From contig NC_089439.1 in the NCBI RefSeq assembly GCF_026210795.1, positions 2,170,001-2,234,000 on the forward strand: a stretch of 64,000 nucleotides of DNA, in the 5' to 3' direction. A program made the translations under genes and the position numbers. Below are positions 47,093 through 57,787 of the stretch, piece by piece. Numbering within the stretch: position 1 is the first letter of the stretch; each line of letters opens with the position of its first letter. The DNA is from Rhizophagus irregularis. Its lineage: Eukaryota > Glomeromycota > Glomeromycetes > Glomerales > Glomeraceae. The notes beneath the pieces are model-generated. The model had not been told where the DNA came from. It did not search any database and worked only from the letters and a program-made list of their open reading frames with translations.

Positions 47093-49147
47093 CTAATTTT
47101 CGATTTTTTTTTGAATATCGCCATAAAATTGTAGCCGTGATACGAGAGAAGGTGAATAAATTTTTTCTAATTCTTTTCTTCCAACAATGATAATATTTTT
47201 GTTATTCAATATTTCATCATCGAGTTTACCTATATCTCTCCATACCACTAAAATCAGGTAAATGTCTCCTATTTCCATTCTGAGTTTCCTTACGGGAGAC
47301 TCTTTACTTTGACGTTTTTGATTCACATGAGGTAGATATTTATCCTTCATATGTTTATATTTTTCTTTAATTTCTTTACTGCTAAGCACCGTTTTACTAT
47401 CTGGCTAAGAAAATTTGCACTCAATATTTATAGCAATGTAACCACCACCGTTAGCTTTTTCTTCAAACATCACCATTTCAAATCCCTTGTTGTTTGACTT
47501 TGTAGGAACAAACATATATTTATCAAGGTGATCCTTAATCTCATTACCTCTACTGTCATATATATTACCATCCTATGGCGGAAACTCTATGCTCGTGTGT
47601 AATGTTACAATATTCTTCCGTTGAATCCTGATTTTTACCTCCTCACTCTGAGGTTGCGGACGGTAAGGAGAAGGTCCTCTTTGTATTGGTTGATTTGGCT
47701 CAGTATTCTGCATCGGACGAAAGTTTGGAGAAGGTGGATCGGGTAAACATAAACCATAAATTTCATGAAGGCCCATTTCCGTTCTATCCTCATGATCATC
47801 CTTATCCCTATGATGTAGTGCACGGTAGAGAAACTCCCAATTCATATGAAACTTTTCAAACGCCTTTCCATCATTTGATTTTAAATCAAAATGATCTTCT
47901 ACATGAAATAAATTTTTTAATATCCCGGCAACAGTCTTTGCATCACCACCTTCCACAGTTTCCAGGGATTCCTTAATGTATAGTAAAGGTGTACGATATT
48001 AATGTACAAACTGACTGGAGTTAATGTTAACGCTATCACGTGCAAGTGCATAACTCCTAAACTCGGGCCAGTTTGTATGTTAATATTGTACACCCCTACT
48101 GTACATTAAGGACGCCCCAGTTTCCATACAAAAATAATAGAGGCTAACAAGAGTTAAGGTTGGAATAACTTTGGTAATATCAGCTTGTTTAGTAACAGAA
48201 TTAATATAAACTCCAGAAGCAATGAGATCTTTAACGCTTAACTCCTTATCAACTGTTACTTTTACCTTTGTATCTAAGCGTACATGTTCTCCTAATAGAG
48301 CCAACTTAACTACAGAAAATGTGATATAATTAACAAAAAAATGAACGATTTTTTTTGTTAACTCTTCCATGAGAGCGGCCGAACCATAGGTCGTCAAAGC
48401 TGTGGTGTTACTTAAAAGTTCATAAAATTTCTCAAGCATTCTTGGATGACCATTACAGTCTGATATGCACTTGCGAATAACAGACACTCTACTATCTGAT
48501 TCTAATTTTTTTGTGACCTCATTAAATAGCTCTATTGATTCTGAAAATTCAATTCTTCGTAGAGGTATCCAATTTATTTGTCTACCTGAAGCCTTTTGAA
48601 TATCCCATAAGCGAATTGCATCAAGAGTAGTTATAATAAACCTAAAGTTTTTATCTTTGGTTGCCAAACTCTGGTAGGGTGTGTAAAGATTATTTAATAA
48701 GCTAATAATATTTGAGTGATTTTCATTTTTCATAATCTCATCAACACAAAGAAGTACTGATTTTCCTGAATGATGTATGATGCTTTGAGTGGCCGTCAAG
48801 ATATCCAATGAATCAAATTTTTCTTTGAATTGGTTATAGAAGAAAGCCCAGGGCAACTTTGTTCCATCAAAAAAGTAACTCTATATAATACGCTTTACGC
48901 CACCATCTCCATCTATACATGATGAACTCCCATTAAATGATATACAAATGGAAACTGAATTACACAGTTCCTTTATAATAGAATCGACCATTTCAGTTGG
49001 GTCATCTAGGTTAACACCCAGATAATCATTTGTCATAAATTTACAACAATTGTGGATATTTTTTATGTTGATCATTTGTTGATCATTGTCAAAAATTTTA
49101 ACTCCGGCAAGAAATTTTTTGAATTTCAAGAAATTCTCTGTTGCCAA
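47093..49147 (-). pseudogene. Crinkler (CRN) effector remnant: NTPase C-part plus nuclease-like domain
   Basis: Minus-strand frame pieces are 49147-48881, 48856-48080, 47956-47573 and 47389-47093. The first two share one frame, interrupted only by TAG at 48883-48881. The last two share one frame, interrupted by TAG at 47575-47573 and another near 47403. The first part holds a P-loop NTPase without its Walker A: a VSICISFNG strand, Walker B VLLCVDEI (about 48756-48733) and a sensor-like RFIITTLDAI. The last part contains YIAINIECKFS, resembling the ExK motif of PD-(D/E)xK nucleases, as in known NTPase-nuclease Crinklers. A hairpin element with TTAA on both sides interrupts the gene at 47977-48105, and a further one-base discrepancy separates the frames across it. 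There is no ATG. The missing N-terminal half is probably the piece at 57788-58882. It is inactive as it stands. Confidence 0.85.
47977..48105. mobile_element. 129-bp TTAA-flanked MITE inserted in the Crinkler
   Basis: The terminal inverted repeats are TGTATAGTAAAGGTGTACGA and, reversed, TGTACAGTAGGGGTGTACAA. They are followed by matching TATTAATGTACAAACTG arms. TTAA stands on both sides (47973-47976 and 48106-48109), the target duplication typical of piggyBac-type elements. It separates two stretches of Crinkler coding sequence. Confidence 0.85.
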
Positions 49148-49239
49148 TCATTCCCTAATTTACTATTGATCTAGCCATTTTGGTAAAAAAAAGGTTCATT
49201 TAATCTTTAAGTACAGTACCTTAGTACTTAGTACTTAGG
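49148..49239. other. Junction between Crinkler remnant and retroelement
   Basis: It ends in GTACCTTAGTACTTAGTACT, the left remnant of the TTAGTAC heptamer array that continues on the right side of the retroelement (51203-51280). Confidence 0.6.
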
Positions 49240-49333
49240 AAAAAAAAAAAAAAAAAAAAACTTCTTCCCCAAATTATTAAAAACATAACAATTCCGCAGT
49301 AAAAATAATATTTTTACTCAGTTTTTTATTAAT

Positions 49334-50845
49334 ATGGAAGATAGTAGAAAATATCCTATAGCCGAACATAAATTTCCTTATGGGTCCGGCGACGAATATA
49401 ATTTTTTATTACTAACATATCACCATTTTATAAAATTTTGTGAAAGTCTAGCTTCTTCATTTTTTTCAGGTCATGACACAGAAGTTCAGCGTAATATACT
49501 GCGCTCTAATTTTGGCCTTTCAGATGAAGATATTAATAGTTGGAAAGAAAGGGCTTCACGCTACAACATGTCAACTGAAAGTTTCACATTTTTTCTACAT
49601 ATAGCAATATCCTCTGCGGTGGATGGTTTCCAAGCACGAAGGAAAGAATTAGAAACTATTGTAGATCACGTGACTAAATATAGGGAGACATCTAGCAAAA
49701 AGTCCAAAAAAATCGACAAAAAAAAGAAAAAGTCAAATAAATCCAAACACCGTTCCATAATTAATTCTGACGTAGATTCAGATGAATTAGATGATTTTCT
49801 TGATAAGGCAAATGAAGAGTTCGCTCATTTAAATTTTTCTTCCGATGATCGAGATTCTAATATAAATCGGCCGATCGCGACAGCCTCTGGATCAAAAATG
49901 GATGTTGATCATCCGATTAATACAAATGAGTCATCAAATACGGTCTTACAATCGGTACCTAATAAGCCTCAGTCGCAGCCTATACAAATACCGGAGAAAA
50001 GTATTACCGATTCAACAAAGTCTTCAAATAAAAATAAGAAGTTGAATAAACACCTTATCGAAAAAGTTATTACAGGTCATAAGCCAGCTGATGATGATAC
50101 ATCAAGAGTTAGAGATATTCTGGTTTATGACGTCCCAGTATCCTGGACGGCAGAATATATTCTGCAACAGTTAACGCTGTGGGGAAAGCCTATCGATATT
50201 CAGATGAAACAACAAAGAAAATATCAGACTGTTCGTTTGAAGATAGAGTTAAGTACCTTTCGTCTTGCCCAATTTGAAGTTAATGAAAATCCTGTGTGGA
50301 CAACAGATTTAGGGGGGATACCGGTAAGATGGTTTCCAGCAAGGTGGACTCTCAAAGAACGAAAACAACGTGAGAAATTCCAAGCTACGATTAGAAAAAT
50401 TCCAGATTCTATGACGTATGCAGCCTTATGGGTCGACCGTCTCCCACATACTTTTCTTTCTTCGGTTCGAGGGTTGAAAAGTTTTAAAATTATTCAAACA
50501 GCTCGGGGTGAACGTAAACTTATTGGTTATTTCGAAAAGTGGGTTGATATGCGGAACGCATTAGATAATCAATTCGTTTGGGATCATCAGTACCTATCTT
50601 GGAACCGATACGAACCTCCGACGCAACAAACAAGGTCGCATGGTAGTAATGCCAACAAGAACCAAGGAACTTCAAGAAGTCAATTGACTAACAAACATCA
50701 ACGAAATTCAAAGAATTTGAAGAAGAAACCAGAAGAGACGAAGTCTGAAAAGCCAAAGAAGCAAAAGAAAGACAAGTCCCGTAAATCATCGAGATCGAAG
50801 GTCTTAGCGGAAGTTATAGATGTTTTGCGTAAATTAATAATTTAG
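49334..50845 (+). CDS. ORF1-like RNA-binding protein with RRM-like domains (503 aa)
   Basis: A single intact ATG frame. Residues 1-115 form a helical N-terminal region (FIKFCESLASSFFSG; MSTESFTFFLHIAISSAVDG). About 118-250 is a low-complexity K/S/D-rich linker. About 259-338 is an RRM-like fold: RDILVYDVPVSWTAEYILQQ resembles the RNP2 strand and helix, and QRKYQTVRLKIEL the RNP1 strand. About 352-412 is a second similar unit (YAALWVDRLPHTFLSSVRGL). About 440-490 is a very basic tail. RRM-bearing, basic-tailed proteins are typical of ORF1/Gag-like proteins of non-LTR retrotransposons, which bind the element RNA; a host RNA-binding retrocopy is the alternative. No CCHC zinc knuckle was seen. 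It sits between A-runs antisense to the Crinkler halves. Confidence 0.7.
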   Translation: MEDSRKYPIAEHKFPYGSGDEYNFLLLTYHHFIKFCESLASSFFSGHDTEVQRNILRSNFGLSDEDINSWKERASRYNMSTESFTFFLHIAISSAVDGFQARRKELETIVDHVTKYRETSSKKSKKIDKKKKKSNKSKHRSIINSDVDSDELDDFLDKANEEFAHLNFSSDDRDSNINRPIATASGSKMDVDHPINTNESSNTVLQSVPNKPQSQPIQIPEKSITDSTKSSNKNKKLNKHLIEKVITGHKPADDDTSRVRDILVYDVPVSWTAEYILQQLTLWGKPIDIQMKQQRKYQTVRLKIELSTFRLAQFEVNENPVWTTDLGGIPVRWFPARWTLKERKQREKFQATIRKIPDSMTYAALWVDRLPHTFLSSVRGLKSFKIIQTARGERKLIGYFEKWVDMRNALDNQFVWDHQYLSWNRYEPPTQQTRSHGSNANKNQGTSRSQLTNKHQRNSKNLKKKPEETKSEKPKKQKKDKSRKSSRSKVLAEVIDVLRKLII

Positions 50846-51154
50846 GTTTTAGAATTGAGGGTAAAATAGTGGTTCATAGGTGCCAATTTATTTTTATTTA
50901 AAATAATTTTTTATTCCTCGTTATTTTATCCATTTATTTTCTGTTTGTTCGCCCTTTAGGGTTGATTTATTTTTGTTTTTGTTTTTTTTTTCCCCCTTCC
51001 CCTTTTTATGGTCATATTCTTTATCCCATTTTTTAAGCCAGTAGGTCTTTAAATATTCGTTATTTTTAGATTAGCTGTTGTAGGTTACTCGCTGTTTACT
51101 TTTGTATTTGCATTTGTTAACTTACATAACCATGTAAATTTTTATTTTCTATTC

Positions 51155-51160
51155 AATAAA
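51155..51160 (+). terminator. Polyadenylation signal AATAAA
   Basis: AATAAA is followed 18 bases later by a 25-base A-run; it is the poly(A) signal of the integrated transcript. Confidence 0.8.
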
Positions 51161-51202
51161 GTGTGATCGGTTTGCTTAAAAAAAAAAAAAAAAAAAAAAA
51201 AA

Positions 51203-51280
51203 GTACTTAGTACTTAGTACTTAGTACTTAGTTCTTAGTACTTAGTACTTAGTACTAAGTACTTAGTACAGTACAGTACA
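51203..51280. repeat. TTAGTAC heptamer array
   Basis: About nine tandem TTAGTAC units with a few changes, ending in ACAGTACAGTACA. Two to three units also lie on the left side of the retroelement at 49211-49238, so the element sits inside the array. Confidence 0.85.
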
Positions 51281-54200
51281 TTGAACAATCATTATGGAAA
51301 CTTTTTGCGCTGAATTCTTCTGTGCTACTAAAAATCATTATTGACTTGATAGATCATGAAGAAATTTACATTTCTTACTTTTATGTTGATCATCAAAAAA
51401 TTTTTTTACACGAACAAAAAAAATTTCTAATATTTTCTAGTGAAATTAAATTAATTATTTTATTAGAAAAAAAATCAAAAAAAAAATGGGAACTATTTAA
51501 TTTTAAGCAAAGATATTATTTATTTTAGCAATAAATTAAAAAAAAATTTTTTATTTTACGGGATAAAAAAATATGAACATTTTTAATTTTAATTTAACGT
51601 GGTAACACAGGCAATTAATTGATTTACGTTTTCGCATTTTTTTTTATGAAAATTATTAATAAAAAACGTTTTTACAACATTTTTGTTAAAACAATTAAAA
51701 AACATTTACCTACTTTTTTTAAATAGGTCACTTTTTATAATTTTTTAATAATAGAATAAATTGAGCAATTTTTATTAAAATAATAAAAATTTTTTTAATT
51801 TAGAAAAAGAAATTGGCCAATTTTCTATTGAAAAATAAATTTTTTTTTTTCAATTTTTATAAAAAAAATTGCCCAATTTTTTATCATAAAAAAACTAGCA
51901 GCTACTTACTGTTAATTAGCACCATATACCAATATATTATTATTAAAAAAAATCACCAAAAAATTTTATCATATCTATTGTCCTATAAAAAATTTTCTGG
52001 GTAAATTCCAATAAATGATCATTTTTCTAGTTTTCATTCCAAAAGAACTCCAATATGTGATCAATTTTCTAAAAATTTTTTATAGGATTGTTATTAAAAA
52101 AAAAGAAACTTTTTTACAAATCTCATTAAATATAATCTATAGTTATAAAAAATTTTTATTAATGGTAACTAAAAAGAATCTTACTAAAACATTAATTATC
52201 TATTATCAATCTATCATTAATTAAATAGAAAAAAATCTTGGAAAATATTTTTCATAATGATCTATTACTAAAAAAAATCCAAAGATTTTTTTATATGCAT
52301 CTATTAGCAATATCAATCAATTATTATTAAAAAAAATCTCAAATAAATTTATTATATCTGTCTATTTTACTACCAATAAATTTGTCATTAAAAAGATCTC
52401 AGAAATTTTTTTATACTAATCTATTGAATCTATTGTTATTAGAAAAAGTCCCAGGGAATTTTTTTAGATCCATTATATTATACCAATTTATTGTTATTAA
52501 AAAAATCTCTAAATAATTAAAACAAATAAAAATATTAAATAAATTAGCATATTTTTTATTATTTATATATAATTTAAAAATAATAACAATTACTCCTTCT
52601 TTTAAATAATACCATTATTTAACATTTTTCTATATGCAATTTTACAATTACTAGTATTTAAACAACTAAGGATATAAATTCATAATGATGGCATGTAAAC
52701 AATTTACTCTAATCTAGTATTTAAAATATCATCAACTATGTCAATAGGATTAAATTCTATATTTCTTTATAGTATTAGGTATATTTAGTTCTTCACACAA
52801 TCCATTTTCTCCATCCTGAAAGATTGGATTTTGTAAATCTATAAAATCTTAGTAGTAGTATATGGCGATGTGTTAAATTTCGAATTTAAAAAATTTAAAA
52901 GCAGTTTTCAAATTAAAAAAAAAAAGTTTATATTAATGTTAAGTATATTAAGTTTAAAAGTAGTTACAATTATATAAAGTCTAAAAAATATAAAAGTAAT
53001 TACATAAAAAGTTCAAGTCTAAAAGTCTAAAAATTCCATATGGCAAAAGTCATTTATGGCACCATACAACAATGTGACAGGATGGTCGGGATGTTGAAAA
53101 AAATGACATAACTACCTAAGGTTCAAAAGTCTACACCACTACTAAAAAACAATCATTAACTTAATAAGTTAATAATAGTCTATTACCAATCTACTGTTAT
53201 TAAAAAAGAGTCTCAAGAATTTTTATTATATCTATTTATTGTCTACTGGTATTAAAAAAAAAATTACCAAAACTTTTATCATATCTATTGTTATTAAATA
53301 AAAAAAAATCACAGAAAATTCTATATCTATATATTATACTATAAAACCCCAGAAAATTTTTTTATATCTATCTATTGTATTATACTGATCTATTGTTATT
53401 AAAAAATGATTCCAAAAATTTTTTATACTTATTGTTACAGTATTGTTACTAAAAAAATATCAGAACAAAGAATTTTCCATCTATTATATTCTGATAGAAA
53501 ACTTATTTTACCAAATTATTTTTTTTACCAACCTATTATATTAAAAAATTCCAGAAAATTCTTTTTTATACCATACTGATCTATTGTATTAAAAAAAATC
53601 CCAGAAATTTTTTTTGTATCCATTATACTATATTGATCTATTGACTCTAGTCTACTTCAGAATTAATTGATTGGCATTTTGATCACAAAAACTAAAAACT
53701 AACAAAAATTTGCGATTAAAGTTCAATTTTGAGCAGATGATTTATTGATCGTGATAAACTATTAACCAACCAATTAATTAGTATTTTGTTGTTTTTGTTT
53801 ATTTCTGTCAGTATTATCTACTTGATCAAAACGATCTACGTTTTTGGTGGTTCACGTTGAACGGTCAGTTGGTCATAATTTTTAGTGTAACTGATCAAAA
53901 ATCACGATCAAAAGTAGAAAAAAAAATTCAGAAAATTTCTTTATATCTATCTATTATATATACTATACCAATCTATTATTAAAAAAAATCCCAGGAAATT
54001 TTTTATATCTATCTATTGTATTATCCTAATCTATTGTTATTAAGAAAAGATTCCAAAAAATCATTTATACCTATCTATTCTACTATACTCATCTATTTTT
54101 ACTAAAAAAAAAACACAAAGAATTTTCTCTCTATTATGCTATACCAATTAATTTGTCATAAATCTCAGAAATTATTTTTTTACCAACTTATTGTATTAAA

Positions 54201-54660
54201 AAAATTCCAGCAAACTTTTTATATCTATCCATTATTCTATTGACTTTATTGTTAAAAAAAATCTCAAAATATATTTATACCAATCTATTATTAAAAAAAT
54301 TCCAAAAAATTTTTTATATCTATTCATTTTACTATACCAATCTAATATAAAAAAAATCCTAGAAAAATTTTTTTATATCTATCTACTGATCTATTCTTAT
54401 TAAAAAATGATTTCAAAACTTTATCAGTAAGTTTCAAAGCAAAAAAGTGCTTTGAGCTTTTATTAAAAATTAAATTAATATTTTTTTGTTGTTTATTTGA
54501 ATTAATAAATACCACTTTCCTATACTAAACATATAAGTAAAAAAATTTTAATATTTTTTTTTTTTATATTAACCAAATTAATTAATCAGCTATGATCAGT
54601 AAGATTATTAATATTATTATTGAATCAACCTCTAATTTTTAGCATAAATTTTATTTTCAG
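51281..54660. repeat. AT-rich field of decayed dispersed repeats (CTATTGTTATTAAAAAAATC family)
   Basis: Variants of TCTATTGTTATTAAAAAAAT, followed by CCCAGAAAATTTTTTATA and TCTATCTATTGTA, recur dozens of times at irregular spacing from about 51.9 to 54.4 kb. This indicates an old tandem array that has decayed. The short frames inside are low complexity. No gene was seen. Confidence 0.65.
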
Positions 54661-55620
54661 CATAAAACTCACAGATCCAAATGCACACTAATTTTTTAAT
54701 AAAAAAATTGGTTCATTTTTATTAAAAAAAAATCAGTTTTTTTTGTTAAAAAAAACATCAACATACCGATTTTTTTAACAAAAATCGTTTCATTTATTAA
54801 AAAAAAAATCAGTTTTATTAAAAAAAAATCGGTAGTCTATTTTTTCATTAAAAAAAAACTGATATACCAATTTTTTTTGTTCATTTTTTATTAAAAAATG
54901 AAAAAATCATCAGATTTTTTAATAAAAATCAGTTTTTTTCATTGAAAAAAACTGAAATACCAATTTTTTTTAATAAAATCGGTTCATTTTTTATTAAAAA
55001 ATGGATCATTAGATTTTTTAATAAAAAATTGGTTCATTTTTATTAAAAAAAAACTAAGACCGATTTTTTTAAAATCAGTTCATTTTTTATTAAAAAAAAT
55101 TGGTCTATTTTTCATTAAAAAAACTGATATACCGATTTTTTTCAATAAAAATTGGTTCATTTTTATGTATTAAAAAAAAATCGGTCTATTTTTTCATAAA
55201 AAAAACTGATATACCAATTTTTTTTAATAAAATTGGTTCATTAACACAGATAATCATTCGCATATTTTCTGCAAAAAATGGATATTTCAATTTTTTTTAA
55301 TAAAATCAGTTTTACTTTCATTAAAAAAAAATTGGTAGTCCAATTTTTTAATAGTTTTTTTATAAATAAAAACTGATATACTGATTTTTCTTAATAAAAT
55401 CAGTATTATTTTCATTAAAAAAATCGGTAGTCCGATTTTTTAATGGAATCAGTTTTTTTACTAAAAAAAAAACTTATATACCGATTTTTAATAAAATCGG
55501 TTTTACTTTCATTAAAAAAAAATCAGTAGTCCGATTTTTTAATAAAATCAGTTTTTTTATTAAAAAAAACTATATACTGATTTTTATTAAAAACCATGAT
55601 AGAACGATTTTTTTATTTTT
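54661..55620. repeat. Alternating-orientation AAAAATCGGT/ACCGATTTTT repeat block
   Basis: Words AAAAATCGGTTCATTTTT, TTTTTCATTAAAAAAACTGA and TATACCGATTTTTTTAATAA alternate on both strands about every 35-45 bases. Neighbouring units can pair into hairpins. It is non-coding. Confidence 0.7.
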
Positions 55621-55974
55621 TTATTAATATAATCTGATTCGGACCTATCAGATTGGACACCAGTTCGAATCAGAACAAATCTTAATCCAATCCGATCTAT
55701 GCGGAATCTTAGCTGTAATGCTGGAAAAATTTAGATCAGATAATCAGATCAGATAATCTTTTTTTACTTTGATGAAGTAAAATGGTGAGTCTCGTAATAT
55801 TTTATTATGAAACTCTAATTTTTTTTCTAAAAAAATTTGAAACTTTTATTTTAAAAAACATTTTTACCATTTTATATAATATATTATAAGTATTTCAACT
55901 TGTAAAGTTACAGGTATTTTGTACAGTTAATAGTACACAAGTTTTTAAATTTTTTTTACTTTCACATATTGATT

Positions 55975-57165
55975 TTTTAACTTCAGGTTATAATTTCATC
56001 ATTTTAGCCAAATAAAATCAACTTTCTGCAGGATTGAAACTACTTGAATATTAACTATCATGTATATAGGTGTAATACTTGAGAAAAAGTTGCATTTTTC
56101 TTGATGATATTAACTCTCTTTTCTGTTTTTTTTAATTTAGAGCGTATTATTTCCATTTTGGACAAATGAAATCGACTTTATTTATTAATTGAAAGTTGTT
56201 CAGGCAGGTTGAAACCACTTAAATATTAATTTTCATGAATGTAAGTGTAGTGTTTAGAGAAAATTGCATTTTTCTTGATAATATTAACTCTCTTTTCTGT
56301 TTTTTAATTTAGAACGTAATATCTCCACTTTAGTCAAATGAAATCAACTTCCTTTATTAATTGAATGTTGTTCAGGCGGGTTGAAACTACTTGAATATTA
56401 ATTTTCATGAATGTAGGTGTAGTGTTTAAAGAAAATTGCATTTTTCTTGATGATATTAACTCTCTTCTCTGTTTTTTAATTTAGAACGTAATATCTCCAC
56501 TTTAGTCAAATGAAATCAACTTCCTTTATTATTTGAAAGTTGTTCAGGCAGGTTGAAACCACTTGAATATTAATTTTCATGAATGTAGGTGTAGTGTTTA
56601 AAGAAAATTGCATTTTTCTTGATGATATTAACTCTCTTTTCTGTTTTTTAATTTAGAACGTAATATCTCCACTTTAGTCAAATGAAATCAACTTTCTTTA
56701 TTAATTGAAAGTTGTTCAGGCATGTTGAAACTACTTGAATATTAATTATCATGAATATAGGTGTAATACTTGAGAAAAAGTTGCATTTTTCTTAACGATA
56801 TTAACCCTTTTCTTTATTTTTTAATTTAGAGCGTAATATCTCCACTTTAGTCAAATGAAATCAACTTCCTTTATTAATTGAAAGTTGTTCAGGCGGGTTG
56901 AAACTACGTGAATATTAATTTTCATAAATGTAGGTATAGTACTTAGAGAAAATTGCATTTTTCTTGATGATATTAACTCTCTTCTCTGTTTTCTAATTAA
57001 GAATATAATATCTCCATTTTGACCAAATGAAATCCTTCCTTTTATTAATTGAAAGTTGTTCAGGCGGGTTGAAACTACTTGAATATTAATTTTCATGAAT
57101 GTAGGTGAGTACTTGGCAATTTTCATGAATGTAGGTGAGTACTCGGCAATTTTCATGAATTTTCT
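55975..57165. repeat. Satellite array, about 172-bp unit, about 6.5 copies
   Basis: The unit contains ACTTTAGTCAAATGAAATCA, GAAAGTTGTTCAGGCGGGTT, TTCATGAATGTAGGTGTAGT and TTGCATTTTTCTTGATGATA. The phrase TTAACTCTCTT recurs at about 171-174-base steps from 56.11 to 56.98 kb. The last copy degenerates into short repeats of CAATTTTCATGAATGTAGGT. The minus frame of 101 codons is a by-product of the periodicity. Confidence 0.9.
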
Positions 57166-57787
57166 TTTTATTTTTACTTAAGTAAAGTGTTTACTAATAT
57201 TTGGTCCTCTTTTTTGTAAGTCCAGTGGTCTATTGGGCTCCATTTGTAAAGTATACCCATTGAAAACAAAATTTTTTTATTTTTATTTGATAAACATTAA
57301 AGCTTATTTTACATATATCATTTTTAACATTTTTTTATATTATAATAAATGAATAAATGGAAATTATAAATATTACCCAATTAATAATTAATTTCATTAT
57401 ATTAAACAATATGGACAATTGGACATGACATAAATAAATTTGTGTTAGATTTGTATTAAATTTCATTACATATGAATATAATTAAATTTATGATGTACGT
57501 GCATGCATGATTCTTAAAATTTACTTTTAATTTAATATACAATTTTTTATAAATAATTTTGATTTTTTTTTTTGATTTTAAATGTAATATCTATATTTAA
57601 AACAATTAAACCATATGCATGAGACTTTTAACAATTTAAATCATGTATTATCAATTTTATTTATAAATTGATATTTTACAAAAAATAATAATAATTAATC
57701 CTTTTAATATTCTAATCATACCCATACATATATGTATATTTATTTATATATTAAAAAACTCACTGTACCTAAAGTACACTAGTTTTT
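57166..57787. other. AT-rich spacer between satellite and Crinkler N-half
   Basis: No gene. Near 57766 the phrase GTACCTAAAGTACACTAG resembles the GTACCTTAGTACTTAG at 49216, that is, at the other end of the DNA separating the Crinkler halves. Confidence 0.4.

Larger units (their letters stand above)
49240..51202 (+). mobile_element. Polyadenylated retroelement or retrocopy carrying an ORF1-like gene
   Basis: A unit that is less AT-rich than its surroundings. It starts after a 21-base A-run (49240-49260) and ends in a 25-base A-run (51178-51202), which begins 17 bases after an AATAAA signal (51155-51160). It is intronless and flanked on both sides by TTAGTAC heptamers. This is the structure of an integrated mRNA or non-LTR element. 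No reverse transcriptase is encoded, so it depended on another element. Confidence 0.75.

Noticed and set aside
47686-47976. 96-codon plus-strand frame with histidine/proline-rich peptide
   Set aside because: It is the antisense of recognisable Crinkler coding sequence and runs into the inserted hairpin.
48881-48900. A mini-intron that would remove the TAG at 48881 (GTAAAG..TATAG)
   Set aside because: It would be about 18 nt long, far too short for a spliceosomal intron; a real stop is more likely.
51203-51280. TTAGTAC array as a telomere-like repeat
   Set aside because: Fungal telomeres are usually TTAGGG-type; the array is short, internal and tied to a retroelement insertion.
56851-57156. 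101-codon minus-strand frame with internal repeats
   Set aside because: Produced by the 172-bp satellite periodicity; no start context or homology.
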